The notes: generated by a model not told the origin, from the letters alone. 64,000 nucleotides of DNA from Mesobaculum littorinae (GCF_004011175.1 NZ_RQXX01000001.1:62001-126000), one strand, 5' to 3'. Counted from the stretch's first letter, positions 1 through 9,246 are shown. Numbers and translations are program-made.

Positions 1-121
1 CGTTGGTCTCGTCCGTCATCAGGCGGCGGGCAAGCTCGTAATCCGCGTTGCCGCGGCGTCCATGTTCGGACGCGACCACCCCGGCCACGCCTTCGATGTC
101 GACGGAGATGAAGATACGCAT
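1..121 (-). CDS. M55 family D-aminopeptidase (DppA-like), 5' part only
   Basis: The first 40 codons of a gene that continues beyond the left edge. The translated start, MRIFISVDIEGVAGV, matches the opening beta strand of DppA-type D-aminopeptidases, whose first metal ligands are the Asp and Glu of the DxE motif (here D8 and E10). Family members remove N-terminal D-amino acids from peptides using a dinuclear zinc site and are often encoded near peptide transporters. It lies 45 bp downstream of the asparaginase gene in the same direction, so the two may be co-transcribed in a peptide-catabolism unit. The rest of the protein is not visible, so later ligands cannot be checked. Confidence 0.75.
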   Translation of the reverse strand, partial: MRIFISVDIEGVAGVVASEHGRRGNADYELARRLMTDETN

Positions 122-166
122 GTAAGTGCTCCTTGTGGTGTCTGCGGTGACGCGCTGGGGCGCGGG

Positions 167-1111
167 TCAGGCCGGGTCGCCGTCTTCGCGGCCGAAAATG
201 GCGGTGAAGGGCTGTCCCCCCGCTCGCACGCAGCCGCGGTACATGCCGTCCGAGTTGAAGGGCATCGTGATGGTGCCGTCGCGGTCAACGGCGATCAGCC
301 CGCCCGAGCCGTCGTTCGGGGCAAGGTCCTCCATCACCACGACATGCGCCGCCTCCTGCAGCGACTGGCCTGCGTGACGCATGCGGGCCGCGATCTCCGA
401 GGCGGCGGTCCAGCGGATGAACACCTCGCCATGGCCCGTGGCCGACACGGCGCAGGTGGCATCATCGGCGAAGGTGCCAGCGCCGATCACCGGGCTGTCG
501 CCGACCCGCCCCGGCGCCTTGGCGGTCATGCCGCCGGTCGAGGTCGCGGCGGCCAGCCGTCCCTGCGCATCGCGGGCCACCGCGCCGACGGTGCCGTGGC
601 GGCGGGCGGGATCGTCGTCCTCGACCCCCTCGGCCCGCATTTTCAACGTGCGTTGCAGCGCGTCCCAGCGGGCCTGGGTAAAGAAGTAACTGTCCTCCTC
701 GAAGGGCAGGCCGGCGGCGCGCGCGCAGTCCAGCGCACCTTCGCCGATCAAAAGCACATGGGGCGAGGTCTCCATCACCGCGCGGGCGGCCCGGATCGGG
801 TTGCGCGGACCGCGGATGCCTGCGACGGCGCCTGCGTTGCGGTGGGTCCCTTCCATCACCGCGGCGTCCATCTCCTGCACGCCGTCGGTCGTGTAGACCG
901 CCCCGCGCCCGGAGTTGAACAGGGGGTTGTCCTCAAGAGCGCACACAGCCTCGACCGCGGCATCGACGGCCGAGCCGCCGGCCTTGAGCACCGCCTCACC
1001 GGCGGCGAGCGCCTGGGCGAGGCCAGCGTGATAGTCGGCCTCCATCTCGGGCGTAAGTGCGTCGCGCCTGATGGTTCCGGCACCGCCGTGAATGGCAAGG
1101 CTGTAGGTCAT
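167..1111 (-). CDS. iaaA: isoaspartyl peptidase / plant-type L-asparaginase
   Basis: An Ntn-hydrolase of 314 aa that hydrolyses beta-aspartyl dipeptides and, more weakly, L-asparagine. The N-terminal LAIHGGAGTI motif (residues 5-14) and the autocleavage site HGTVGAVA, with Thr174 as the nucleophile exposed after self-processing, are both intact. The downstream GDSPVIGAGTFAD and ATGHGE motifs also match the family. The length is typical for the precursor. ATG is preceded by a GAGGGAC ribosome-binding site. Its same-strand neighbour is a D-aminopeptidase, which suggests salvage of isoaspartyl and D-residue-containing peptides. A wholly asparaginase-type role cannot be excluded. Confidence 0.9.
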   Translation of the reverse strand: MTYSLAIHGGAGTIRRDALTPEMEADYHAGLAQALAAGEAVLKAGGSAVDAAVEAVCALEDNPLFNSGRGAVYTTDGVQEMDAAVMEGTHRNAGAVAGIRGPRNPIRAARAVMETSPHVLLIGEGALDCARAAGLPFEEDSYFFTQARWDALQRTLKMRAEGVEDDDPARRHGTVGAVARDAQGRLAAATSTGGMTAKAPGRVGDSPVIGAGTFADDATCAVSATGHGEVFIRWTAASEIAARMRHAGQSLQEAAHVVVMEDLAPNDGSGGLIAVDRDGTITMPFNSDGMYRGCVRAGGQPFTAIFGREDGDPA

Positions 1112-1539
1112 CTGCGTCCCTCGGGTTTGTCATGCTGCGTGGCGTCGGGGCTGTCCTATACCCCGCTGGCGGAAGAGACCATGTCGGGCCGCAGTCCTTT
1201 TCGGCGGCCGCATGCGCACACGGCAAGCGAAGGGCGCGGCCTGTGCCCGTCCGGACGACCGCTGACAGGGGCCGCCCGAACCGGGCCGCGGCGTCCGGTA
1301 GGCCCCCGTAGGAGAGGTTGCCGCGCAGCGGTCCTGTTCGCGTCAATCGGGGGTACGCGCCATGCCACGACGGGCCGACGTTTCCGGCGCGGCTGCCATG
1401 CGGCGGGACGCGCAGCGGGACGCCGCCACGAACGCTGCTCTATGGGCGCCTTATGCCGCGCGTCGGTCGTGTGCCAGGCTGCCTTGTCGGCGTCGCTCTG
1501 CTAGGGTCGCGGGGAAGGCACCCCGGGGGGCAAGGCACG
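1112..1539. other. intergenic region between divergent iaaA and tpm
   Basis: These 428 bp separate two divergently transcribed genes and should hold both promoters. Several long GC-driven frames cross it, but none has a plausible ribosome-binding site or a recognisable protein. I see no strong hairpin or repeat in it. Confidence 0.6.
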
Positions 1540-2196
1540 ATGGACGCGAATTTCTGGCACGACCGCTGGCAAAAGGGCCAGACCGGGTTCCATGAGGGCC
1601 GCGCCAACGGGCTGCTCACCCGGCACTGGGAGGCCATCGGCCTGCCGCCGGGGGCAACGGTCCTGGTCCCGCTATGCGGCAAGTCGGTCGACATGTGGTG
1701 GCTGCGCGACCGGGGCGCGCGGGTGATCGGCGCCGAGCTCTCAGAAAAGGCGGTCGCCCGGTTCTTTGACGAGGCCGGAGTGACGCCAACCCGCGTTCCC
1801 GCCGGCGCCCTGACACGGTGGGAGGGCGACGGCGTCGCGATCCTCGAAGGCGATGTGTTCGATCTGGACGCCCGCACGTTGGGCCCTGTCGGGGCGGTTT
1901 ACGATCGCGCGGCGCTGGTGGCGCTTCCGCAACCTCTGCGCCGCCGCTACGCCGCCCATATCGCCGGGATCACGGGTGCGGCGCCACAGATGCTGATCAC
2001 CTTCGCCTATGACCAGGCGGCGATGGACGGTCCGCCCTTCAGCGTCGACGCGGCCGAGGTCGCCGCCTGTCACGGCGGAACATACGCGTGCGCGGCGCTC
2101 GAGACGCGCGATGTCGCGGGCGGGTTCAGGGGCAGGGTGGCCGCGTCGGAGACCCTGTGGCACCTGACCCGTCCGGCAGACGGCGCCGCTCCCTAG
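1540..2196 (+). CDS. tpm: thiopurine S-methyltransferase family protein
   Basis: A SAM-dependent methyltransferase of 218 aa, the usual bacterial TPMT length. In bacteria this family methylates thiopurines and selenium or tellurium oxyanions, giving metalloid tolerance. The start motif NFWHDRWQ, the SAM-binding VLVPLCGKSVDMWWL segment (residues 41-55) and a later YDRAALVALP segment are characteristic. The frame is open further upstream, but ATG 1540 was chosen because family similarity begins exactly there. The gene ends one base before the convergent permease gene stop, so there is no room for a separate terminator. Confidence 0.88.
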   Translation: MDANFWHDRWQKGQTGFHEGRANGLLTRHWEAIGLPPGATVLVPLCGKSVDMWWLRDRGARVIGAELSEKAVARFFDEAGVTPTRVPAGALTRWEGDGVAILEGDVFDLDARTLGPVGAVYDRAALVALPQPLRRRYAAHIAGITGAAPQMLITFAYDQAAMDGPPFSVDAAEVAACHGGTYACAALETRDVAGGFRGRVAASETLWHLTRPADGAAP

Positions 2197-2197
2197 A

Positions 2198-3349
2198 TCA
2201 CGGCTGTCCCTGTGCCTCGGTCCGCCAGGGTTCCAGGATGGATCGCGCCGTGGCGCGGCCCTTGGGGGTCAGCGCCAGCAGCTTGCCGTCGCGCACGAAA
2301 AGATCGTCCGAGATGCCGTTCGCGATGACGCGGTGCGCGGTGTCGGCACCCCAGCCAAGATGGGTGCGCAGCGCCTGCGCCACGTTCTCTTCGGCCCGGT
2401 CCCGGGTGTCTTCGTGCGAGAAGAGATGCACCGCTACGGTCCGCAGCTCGTTCTCCTGCCGCTCGGCCTGCCGCCGGTAGGCGCGTGCGATGATCCCGTA
2501 GCGCGGGCCGAACAGGAAGGCGAGCGCAAGGAAGACACCCGTCATCACCGCCATCATGCCGCCGATCGACACGTTGAGCGTGATGGCGGCATAGTATCCC
2601 AGGACGCTCGCCGCGATCGAGATCAGGGCGCCCAGGACAAGCATCAGCCACAGCCGGTCGGTCAGCAGGTAGGCGGCCGAGGGCGGAACGATCACGAAGG
2701 CGATGAACAGCACCGCGCCCACCGCGTCGAAGGCCGCGACCCCGGTCGCACTGACAAGGAACAGCAGCGCGTAGAACATGACCCCCGGCGCGAACCCCAG
2801 CGCGGCGGCAAGCCCGGGGTCGAAGGTGGTGATCTTGAGCTCCTTGAAAAACAGCGTCACGAACAGAAGGTTCACGGCGGTGACAAGGCCCATGAAGACC
2901 ACCGCCTGCGGCACCTCGTATCCGCCGATCGCCATGGTATCGAGCCAGACGAAACCGATCTCGCCCAGAAGCACCGTGTGCTGGTCGATATGGACGTCGC
3001 GGGCGTAGACGTTCAGCAGCAGCACGCCGACCGAGAAGAGTACCGGGAAGACCAGCCCGATGGCCGCGTCGTATTTCACGCGCCGGGTGCTGAACAGAAG
3101 CTCGGTCAGGAACACGGTCAGCACGCCGGTCAGCGCCGCGCCGACGATCTGCACCGGTCCGGCCGTCGCGTGCGTCAGCAGCCAGACCACGACGATGCCG
3201 AAGATGATCGAATGGCTGATCGCGTCGGACAGAAGCGAGTTTCCGCGCAGGACGAGGAAGGTGCCGACCAGGGTCGAGGCGCAGCCGACAAGCGCCCCGG
3301 TCAGCATGATCATCAGCGCGGAGTTGGCAAAGATGACCTCGAGCATCAT
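2198..3349 (-). CDS. mntD: metal ABC transporter permease with C-terminal winged-helix-like extension
   Basis: A 383-aa membrane subunit of an ABC-3 family (Mn/Zn/Fe) importer. About eight hydrophobic segments fill residues 1-285 and include the family signature near the N-terminus (LLSDAISHSI). After the last membrane span, a charged tail of about 95 residues carries a segment resembling the DNA-binding winged helix of DtxR proteins (SDDLFVRDGKLLALTPKGR). It starts at ATG 3349, overlapping the stop of the preceding permease by four bases (ATGA), so translation is coupled. It is the last gene of mntABCD. The tail is not needed for transport in the shorter members of the family, and its function here is unknown. 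Confidence 0.87.
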   Translation of the reverse strand: MMLEVIFANSALMIMLTGALVGCASTLVGTFLVLRGNSLLSDAISHSIIFGIVVVWLLTHATAGPVQIVGAALTGVLTVFLTELLFSTRRVKYDAAIGLVFPVLFSVGVLLLNVYARDVHIDQHTVLLGEIGFVWLDTMAIGGYEVPQAVVFMGLVTAVNLLFVTLFFKELKITTFDPGLAAALGFAPGVMFYALLFLVSATGVAAFDAVGAVLFIAFVIVPPSAAYLLTDRLWLMLVLGALISIAASVLGYYAAITLNVSIGGMMAVMTGVFLALAFLFGPRYGIIARAYRRQAERQENELRTVAVHLFSHEDTRDRAEENVAQALRTHLGWGADTAHRVIANGISDDLFVRDGKLLALTPKGRATARSILEPWRTEAQGQP

Positions 3350-4482
3350 TGGTGTCCCTCGATATCGGCCGCGAGGCGCCGTGCCTCGACATGGCCGGAT
3401 GGTGTCAGTTCCCAGTGCGGCGTGGTCTCGGGCGCGTGGGTGACCGGCCGGACCAGCCCGCGCTGTTCCAGCCGGGCAAGGACGCGGCGCGTGTCGGTGC
3501 CGTGATAGGTGTCAAGCGACCCCAGTTCCGCGGGATAGCTCCGGTCGCCATGTTCGGCCGCCATCGCGTGCAGCGTTGTCAGCACCTGCCGTCCGCGCAG
3601 CGACCGGCGGTCGCGCCAGCGGCGCGCCATCTCCCACAGCAGGCCGCGCTCGGGCGACAGCAGGAGCGAGACGAAGACGATCGCCGAGATCGCGAGCACG
3701 ATCAGCGGACCCGTCGACAGCCCGCGCGCCGTGGCGCTGAGTGTGGCGCCCGCGACGCCCGCGACCGTCCCGAAGACCGCCGACAGCACCACCATGCTGC
3801 CCAGCCTGCGGGTCCACTGCCGCGCGGCGACGGCGGGGGCCACGATCATCGCCGTCATCAGCACGACGCCCACCATCTGCAGCCCGATGACGACGGCCAG
3901 CGCGACCATCACGGTCATCGTGATCTCGATAACGACGACCGGAAGCCCCAGGGACGTGGCAAAGCCGGGGTCGAAGGACACCAGCTTGAACTCCTTCCAG
4001 AGCGCCGCGACGAGGGCGAGCGAGGCGGCGGCGATGCCGCCCATGATCCACAGATCGCTGCGCAGGATCGCCGCCGCCTGCCCGAAGAGGAACGAGTTGA
4101 GCCCCCCCTGCGAGGCGTTGCCGGTACCCTGGATATAGGTCAGCAGCACGACGCCCAGGGCAAAGGACACGCTGAGCGCGACACCCAGCGCGGCGTCGGT
4201 CTTGAGCCGGCTGAGCCGCGTCAGGGCCAGCACGACCAGCGCGGCCGCCGCCCCGGTGACAAGCGCGCCTGCCAGGATGCTGCCAAGATCGCGCGTTCCG
4301 GCGACCAGGAAGCCCAGGCAGACGCCCGGAAGGGCGGCATGCGATAGCGTGTCCCCCAGCAGGCTTTGCCGGCGTAGCACCGCAAAGCAGCCAAGCACGC
4401 CCGACGAGACGCCAAGAAGCGCGGCCCCCATCGCGACGGTCTGGATGGTGTAGTCGGACAACAGGTCGAGCATGTCAGCCAT
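3346..4482 (-). CDS. mntC: metal ABC transporter permease, first subunit, also with a C-terminal wHTH-like tail
   Basis: The second integral-membrane ABC-3 subunit (378 aa from the chosen start). The motif [18 protein letters not shown] near the N-terminus identifies the family. Residues up to about 285 are membrane spans; the rest is a soluble tail that includes [10 protein letters not shown] and [15 protein letters not shown], which read like a winged helix. ATG 4482 was preferred to the upstream ATG at 4503 because it gives an eight-base overlap (ATGGCTGA) with the ATPase stop and starts just before the first span. Having a regulator-like tail on both permeases is unusual. Confidence 0.87.
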   Translation of the reverse strand: MADMLDLLSDYTIQTVAMGAALLGVSSGVLGCFAVLRRQSLLGDTLSHAALPGVCLGFLVAGTRDLGSILAGALVTGAAAALVVLALTRLSRLKTDAALGVALSVSFALGVVLLTYIQGTGNASQGGLNSFLFGQAAAILRSDLWIMGGIAAASLALVAALWKEFKLVSFDPGFATSLGLPVVVIEITMTVMVALAVVIGLQMVGVVLMTAMIVAPAVAARQWTRRLGSMVVLSAVFGTVAGVAGATLSATARGLSTGPLIVLAISAIVFVSLLLSPERGLLWEMARRWRDRRSLRGRQVLTTLHAMAAEHGDRSYPAELGSLDTYHGTDTRRVLARLEQRGLVRPVTHAPETTPHWELTPSGHVEARRLAADIEGHQ

Positions 4483-5275
4483 GCTCCCCGGATCCGGCGG
4501 CATTGGCCGCGTCGGCGCCGAAGGCCTCGCGCTCGATCAGCGCGATCTGGCCGCCGTAGGCGCGGCGCAGGTTATCGGCCGTGTAGACCTCTGAGACGCG
4601 GCCTTGGGCGATCGGGCGGACGTTCAGGATGACCATCCAGTCGAAGTAGGATTTCACCGTCTGAAGGTCGTGGTGCACGACGATCAGCGTCTTTCCCTCT
4701 TCGCGCAGCCGGTGGAGGATGGCGACGACGGCACGTTCGGTCGTGGCGTCGACGCCGGCCATCGGTTCGTCGAGGAAATAGATGTCCGCGTCCTGCACCA
4801 GCGCACGGGCGAGGAACACGCGTTGCTGTTGCCCGCCCGAAAGCTGGCTGATCTGGCGGGTCGCGAAATCCTGCATCTTGACCTGTTCCAGCGCGCGCAG
4901 CGCCGTCTCCCGCTCGGCGCGGCCCGGTCGCCTGAGCCAGCCGAGACGACCGTAGAGCCCCATCGTCACGACATCGAGCGCGGTGGTCGGGAAATCCCAG
5001 TCGACCGACGACCGCTGCGGCACGTACCCGACCTTGCGCCGCTGCGTGCCATAGGGCCGCCCGAAGATCGTCACGTGCCCCGCCGTCGGCTTGACGAGGC
5101 CCAGGACCGACTTGATGAAGGTGCTCTTGCCCGCGCCGTTCGGCCCCACGATGGCGGCCATGACACCCGGCGGCACGTCGATGTCGATGTCCCACAGCGC
5201 CGGCTTGCCGTCGTAGCTGACGGTCAGGTCCTCGACATGCAGGGCAAGCTGGGGCTCGTGCAACTGATCGGTCAA
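4475..5275 (-). CDS. mntB: metal ABC transporter ATP-binding protein
   Basis: The ATPase of the Mn/Zn importer, 266 aa from the chosen start. Walker [10 protein letters not shown] is at residues 44-52, followed by the Q-loop region, the signature LSGGQQQR, Walker B IYFLDEP and the switch histidine in VVHHD. The frame stays open to 5380, but no ATG lies in a sensible place. TTG 5275 is chosen because AAGGAC precedes it by a few bases, and because a strong hairpin (5303-5321) would otherwise sit inside the coding region. The start is inferred; the identity is certain. Confidence 0.88.
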   Translation of the reverse strand: MTDQLHEPQLALHVEDLTVSYDGKPALWDIDIDVPPGVMAAIVGPNGAGKSTFIKSVLGLVKPTAGHVTIFGRPYGTQRRKVGYVPQRSSVDWDFPTTALDVVTMGLYGRLGWLRRPGRAERETALRALEQVKMQDFATRQISQLSGGQQQRVFLARALVQDADIYFLDEPMAGVDATTERAVVAILHRLREEGKTLIVVHHDLQTVKSYFDWMVILNVRPIAQGRVSEVYTADNLRRAYGGQIALIEREAFGADAANAAGSGEHG

Positions 5276-5302
5276 AGCGATGTCCTTACCTGTGAAAGGG
5301 CC

Positions 5303-5321
5303 GCGCCGGGGGACCCGGCGC
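5303..5321 (-). terminator. intercistronic hairpin after the binding-protein gene
   Basis: A perfect eight-base-pair stem (GCGCCGGG/CCCGGCGC) with a GGA loop lies between the stop of mntA (5350) and the start of mntB (5275). It lacks a T-tract. Hairpins at this place often stabilise the upstream binding-protein mRNA or partly terminate, giving excess binding protein; that role is inferred. Confidence 0.5.
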
Positions 5322-5349
5322 AGCGGTCGTTCCTCCGGGCCCGGTGGTG

Positions 5350-6336
5350 TTACCGGTCGATGATCTCGGCCGCGTTCCACTCATCTGCCCAGCCGGAGAG
5401 CGCGTCGGGGACATCCGCCACCTCGCCGCCGAGCGCCTGGGTGATTTTCGCCGTGTTTTCGAAGATCATCCCGATATAGGTGCTGGCCGGCGTGCCGTCC
5501 TCATCCATCGCGTCCGAGAAAAGCTCGCCGCCGATCTCGACCTCGTGGCCCTGCGCCCGCACGGCGTCGATCACCGACTGGACGGTCCGCGGATTGATCG
5601 TCGTCTCGACGAAGAGCGCAGGCACCCCGGCCTCGACCACCGCGTCGGCGGTCGCGCGGATATCGGCCACGCTCGCCTCGGATTCGGTGCTGATGCCCTG
5701 GATGGCGGCGACCTCGATCCCGTAGGCGCGGCCGTAATAGGCAAAGGCATCGTGCGCCGTGACCAGCGTGCGCTGCGCCTCGGGGATCGACCCGATCGAG
5801 GCCGCGGCCCAATCGTGAAGCGCCAGAAGCTCCTGTTGATACGCCTCGGCATTGGCGCCGATGCGGTCGGCGCAGTCGGGGCGGATCTCTGCGAGCGTTT
5901 CCTCGATGGTGGGCGCGATCTGCGACCAGAGCTGCGCATCCATCCAGATGTGGGGGTCGATACCGTAGACATCCTGGGTGGTGATCAGGTCGCCCGGATC
6001 GACCGATGCCGGCGCGACCGCGACCGTGGGTTTTTGCCGGCCGAAACGTTCGAGCACGTCGCCCAGCTGCCCCTCGAGCGAATAGCCCGAGTAGAAGATC
6101 ACGTCGGCGCCCTGCATCGTCCTGACGTCCGATGCGGTGGCCTCGAAGAGGTGCGGATCGACGCCGGGCCCCATGATCGCGGTCACATCGACGCAGTCTC
6201 CGCCGACGTTCTTCACGACATCGCCAATCATGCCGATCGTCACGACGGCATTGACCGGCGCCTCCTGGTCCATGGCTGCCCCCATCGTCGCGGCGAGGAG
6301 GCTGGTTGCCGTGGTGGTGGTAAGCAAGAACTTCAT
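5350..6336 (-). CDS. mntA: manganese/zinc ABC transporter substrate-binding protein (TroA/ZnuA type)
   Basis: A periplasmic cluster A-I metal-binding protein of 328 aa with a Sec signal peptide ([20 protein letters not shown]). Likely ligands are H62 (in GVDPHLFE), H129 (in DPHIWMD), H195 (in TAHDAFAY) and D275 (in FSDAMD). The third ligand is His, as in TroA and ZnuA, rather than the Glu of PsaA-like manganese proteins, so selectivity between Mn and Zn is not settled by sequence. It lacks the His-rich loop common in dedicated ZnuA proteins. ATG 6336 has a GGGAAGCC ribosome-binding site; an upstream in-frame ATG at 6384 would put the signal peptide internally. It is the first gene of the operon, downstream of an MntR-like operator. 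Confidence 0.88.
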   Translation of the reverse strand: MKFLLTTTTATSLLAATMGAAMDQEAPVNAVVTIGMIGDVVKNVGGDCVDVTAIMGPGVDPHLFEATASDVRTMQGADVIFYSGYSLEGQLGDVLERFGRQKPTVAVAPASVDPGDLITTQDVYGIDPHIWMDAQLWSQIAPTIEETLAEIRPDCADRIGANAEAYQQELLALHDWAAASIGSIPEAQRTLVTAHDAFAYYGRAYGIEVAAIQGISTESEASVADIRATADAVVEAGVPALFVETTINPRTVQSVIDAVRAQGHEVEIGGELFSDAMDEDGTPASTYIGMIFENTAKITQALGGEVADVPDALSGWADEWNAAEIIDR

Positions 6337-6375
6337 TGCAGAGGCTTCCCTATTCAGGCGAGCTTTTACTATGTG

Positions 6376-6393
6376 ATATAGCAATGGCTATAT
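6376..6393. promoter_or_regulatory. candidate MntR operator upstream of mntA
   Basis: An 18-bp inverted repeat, ATATAGC-AATG-GCTATAT, 40 bp upstream of the mntA start. The same layout (ATATAGC-N4-GCTA) recurs at 7094-7111 upstream of mntR. Two copies before a DtxR-family manganese regulator and its expected target suggest an MntR site; binding is inferred. Confidence 0.65.
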
Positions 6394-6583
6394 TCAGAGG
6401 GGGATTCCTGTCAACCATGAAAGAAGGGGGGCGGCACAGGGATGCGGGACGCAAGGCGACGACCGGCCCGGGATGCGGGCGGTCGTCTTCGGCAGGGCCG
6501 CGCGGCGATGGGTGAGCCACGAGGCGCCTGCCCCGGGGCAGACGGGGCAGCTTTGTCAGGCGGCGGCGAAAGGGGGCCGGGCG

Positions 6584-7051
6584 TCAGCTTGCGCCGCTTT
6601 TCCTCGACGCGACGAAGGTTTCGAAGGCCGTCAGGGTTTCGGCGCTGACATGATGTTCGATGCCTTCGGCATCATGGCGCGCGATCTCGGCATCAATGCC
6701 AAGCGTCATCAGAAAGGCCTCGACGATCTCGTGCCGGCGGCGGCATTCGCTGGCCAGGGCGCGACCGGCATCCGTCAGGAACACGCCGCGGTAGGGCTTT
6801 TGCAGGATCATCCCGTCCTCGGCCAGCCGCTTGAGCATCTTCGCGACGGTCGGCTGCGCGACACCCAGCCTGCGCGCGATCTCGACCTGACGCGCTTCGC
6901 CTTCGGTATCGATCAGCTCGGCGACAAGTTCGACGTAGTCCTCGACCAGTTCGCTGCGCCGTGCGTCACGCGTTTTCTGGAACGCCTCGGCATGGCTTTC
7001 GGCGTCCAGGGTGTTGCGGCGACCAGACTGGCGTGAAACTGGCTTTTGCAT
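6584..7051 (-). CDS. mntR: manganese-responsive DtxR-family transcriptional regulator
   Basis: A 155-aa repressor of the MntR branch of the DtxR/IdeR family. The N-terminal winged helix contains [22 protein letters not shown], interrupted here only for reading, as the recognition region. The dimerisation and metal-binding domain has [12 protein letters not shown] and [12 protein letters not shown], which supply the His and Glu ligands. The protein closely resembles E. coli MntR. It reads in the same direction as mntABCD, about 250 bp upstream of mntA, and has its own operator-like palindrome, so it probably represses both itself and the transporter when manganese is sufficient. Confidence 0.9.
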   Translation of the reverse strand: MQKPVSRQSGRRNTLDAESHAEAFQKTRDARRSELVEDYVELVAELIDTEGEARQVEIARRLGVAQPTVAKMLKRLAEDGMILQKPYRGVFLTDAGRALASECRRRHEIVEAFLMTLGIDAEIARHDAEGIEHHVSAETLTAFETFVASRKSGAS

Positions 7052-7445
7052 CGGCAGGCGTCCCGGATGTCGAACTTGATCGATCCGAAAGATATATAGC
7101 CGGGGCTAAGTCAACACAAGCTTGCAGGCGCTGCGCGGCTCCGGTTCGGCGCGACCTCGACCCGTGATGGCCGGGCCCATACCCGAAGCGGTGGCGGACA
7201 GCCAGGGTGACCGTGCAGGCCCGACCTGCGCCCCGCTGCGGGGGGGGCTGGTCCCCGCCGCCGGCCCATGTTGCTTCCGTGGGCTGCAAAGGGACCGTTC
7301 GACGGCTCAGGTACCGCGCGCCCTGTAGCCCCCCACCACCCGGAACGCGTGACCCTTCGTAAAGCTGGCCGTCCCAGCCTGCCGAAGGCGGATCTTTTGC
7401 AGCACCCCGGCCCAGTTGGACCCCGCCGCCCGCAGCCCAATGGCC
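7052..7445. other. intergenic region upstream of mntR
   Basis: These 394 bp hold the mntR promoter and operator at the left end. The remainder lies downstream of the inositol-phosphatase-like gene; I see no gene or clear terminator there. Confidence 0.55.
7094..7111. promoter_or_regulatory. second candidate MntR operator, upstream of mntR
   Basis: ATATAGC-CGGG-GCTAAGT, the same half-site spacing as the site upstream of mntA, with a degenerate right arm. It lies 43 bp upstream of the mntR start in the most AT-rich part of the spacer, consistent with autoregulation. Confidence 0.55.
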
Positions 7446-8240
7446 TCAGGCCGGGTGCAGGACCCCAAGGCCCAGCCGCTCGATTTCGGGCCGCATCCCC
7501 GACGCCGCGGCGAGCACGGGGGCTGGGCGGTCCATCGGGTGCGGGGCGTGCCAACCGCCGGCCTCTTCGACCAGCAGCAGGCCGGCGGCACAGTCCCACG
7601 GCGCAAGCTGCGGCTCGACGAAGCCCAGGTAGTGGCCGGCGGCGACATGCGCCAGGCTGAGCGCAGCCGACCCGTTGCGCTGGAAGCTGCCGCCCGAAAT
7701 GAGGAGGGACCTGACCATCCCGGCCATCACGTCGGGCGCTCCGGTTCCGATCGCGACCAGGCCGTCCGACAGGCGGGTTCCGCCCGAGGCCTGCAACCTG
7801 GTCGCCCCGCACCCTGCGCCCCCGCACCATGCACCCCGGCCCCGAACGGCGCTGTAAAGCCTGTCCCCGCAGGGATGTGCCACCCAGCCCGCCATGATCG
7901 TGCCGCCGTGGGACAGGGCGACCGAGATCGACCACCCCTGCAGGCCATGCAGGAAAGGGGCCGTCCCGTCGATCGGATCGATGATCCAGCTCCAGCCTCC
8001 GCGGCCGGGGGCCAGCCCGAGCTCTTCCCCCAACATGCTGTCGTTGGGAAACGCGCTGGAAAGCTCTTCGCGGATCACCCTCTCAACGCCACGATCTGCT
8101 TCGCTTACCAGATCCTGTGCGTCGGACTTGCATTCGACCGAAAGGTCGGAGCGGCGCTCGAAGTAGCTCAGGGCACGGGCGGATGCCTCGGCGATCACGG
8201 TTTCGGCGAACGCGATGCGCGCGGTCAGGTCTTCAGTCAA
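7446..8240 (-). CDS. inositol monophosphatase family protein
   Basis: A Mg-dependent sugar-phosphate phosphatase of 264 aa. Metal-binding motifs are intact: GEEL at 71-74, WIIDPIDGT at 85-93 (D88, D91, T93) and WDCAAG with D216. The family includes inositol-1-phosphatase, histidinol-phosphatase and CysQ, and sequence alone does not separate them. It is the last gene of the glycerophosphodiester operon. It starts at TTG 8240, overlapping the LacI stop by eight bases (TTGACTGA), with GAGGAA upstream. The context suggests dephosphorylation of the alcohol phosphate, or of a phosphate released from the imported diester. Confidence 0.86.
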   Translation of the reverse strand: MTEDLTARIAFAETVIAEASARALSYFERRSDLSVECKSDAQDLVSEADRGVERVIREELSSAFPNDSMLGEELGLAPGRGGWSWIIDPIDGTAPFLHGLQGWSISVALSHGGTIMAGWVAHPCGDRLYSAVRGRGAWCGGAGCGATRLQASGGTRLSDGLVAIGTGAPDVMAGMVRSLLISGGSFQRNGSAALSLAHVAAGHYLGFVEPQLAPWDCAAGLLLVEEAGGWHAPHPMDRPAPVLAAASGMRPEIERLGLGVLHPA

Positions 8241-9246
8241 TGTCGGTCTTCCTCGTGGTGCCGCGCCGGACCGCCGCGACGGAAATCGTTCGGGTTTCTG
8301 CCAGGCTGTTCGGATGCGCGATCCGCGTCGCCAGGGCTTCGATGCAGGCTTCGGAAAGCAGCTCAGGGTCCTGCCGGAGCGTCGTCAGGTCGTAGGCCGG
8401 CCAGGATGCCTCGGCTATGTCGTCGCACCCGACGATGGCGGGCCAGTCCCGGCGCGGGACGCCTGCATGCCGCAGACCGTCGATGAAGCCGAGCGCGAGG
8501 AAATCATTGGCGCAATGCACGCCGTCGACCCTGTCCTTTGCGGCCAGATACCGACCGGCGGCGACCATGCCCCCGGCATGGTTCTGGCTGGGGCCGGTCA
8601 CCTCGCCTGCGAGGGTCATGCCCAGATCGTCGAGCGCCGCGCAGAAGACGCGGCGCCGGTCGTCGATCGTGAACGAGGCGCGTGTCTGGCCGGCATAGAG
8701 CACCCTGCGGCAGCCTGCCTCGTGCAGCAGCTCTGCCGCCATGCGCCCGGCGGATGCGGTATCCTGGACGACACGCGCGGCGCGGGCATCGACCGGGGCC
8801 TTGTTCACGAGGACCAGCGGCACGCCGAAGCGGGCGCATTGCTGGCTGATCTCCCCGGGCGGGGTGTCCGAGGTCACGATGGCGCCCGAGACATTGTAGT
8901 TCAGCATCATGTCGATCACCCGGTGCGGGTCGTCGCCCTGCGACCACGGCAGCAGGACCGGGCGAAAGCCCCGCGCCACGAGCCGTCGCGCAAGCAGATC
9001 GACCAGCCGCGCCCGCAGCGAATGGTCCATGTCCGACACCACGAGCGCCACGAGCTTGGACGGTGCCGCCTCTTTCAGGCTGCGGGCAAGGTAGTTGACG
9101 CGGTAGCCCAGCTCCTCGGCCGCGGCCATGATCCGCGTGCGGGTGTCCGGCGCGACCGACGCGCCTTCGGTGAAGGCGCGGCTGACCGCCGAGCGCGAGA
9201 CACCGGCGCGGGCCGCGACGTCCGACGCGCGGGGTGACCGGCTCAC
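8233..9246 (-). CDS. LacI family transcriptional regulator
   Basis: A 337-aa repressor with an N-terminal LacI helix-turn-helix (SDVAARAGVSRSAVSRAF) and a periplasmic-binding-protein-like effector domain. GTG 9246 overlaps the preceding stop as GTGA, and the DNA-binding domain begins right after it, so this start is preferred over the longer open frame. It is embedded as the sixth gene of the transporter operon. It probably autoregulates through the CG-centred palindrome at 15296-15309 upstream of the first gene. The ligand is unknown; a sugar alcohol or glycerophosphodiester is the contextual guess. Confidence 0.88.
   Translation of the reverse strand: MSRSPRASDVAARAGVSRSAVSRAFTEGASVAPDTRTRIMAAAEELGYRVNYLARSLKEAAPSKLVALVVSDMDHSLRARLVDLLARRLVARGFRPVLLPWSQGDDPHRVIDMMLNYNVSGAIVTSDTPPGEISQQCARFGVPLVLVNKAPVDARAARVVQDTASAGRMAAELLHEAGCRRVLYAGQTRASFTIDDRRRVFCAALDDLGMTLAGEVTGPSQNHAGGMVAAGRYLAAKDRVDGVHCANDFLALGFIDGLRHAGVPRRDWPAIVGCDDIAEASWPAYDLTTLRQDPELLSEACIEALATRIAHPNSLAETRTISVAAVRRGTTRKTDID

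Noticed and set aside
62-1504. Long plus-strand open frame of 480 codons
   Set aside because: It lies antisense to the asparaginase gene; the product has no family resemblance and the composition is that of a GC-rich shadow frame.
2333-3505. Plus-strand frame of 390 codons rich in His, Asp and Arg
   Set aside because: It is the complement of hydrophobic permease codons; such polar, repetitive products are typical artefacts.
4482-4503. Upstream start for the first Mn permease
   Set aside because: ATG 4482 gives the ATGGCTGA overlap with the ATPase stop and begins right before the first membrane span.
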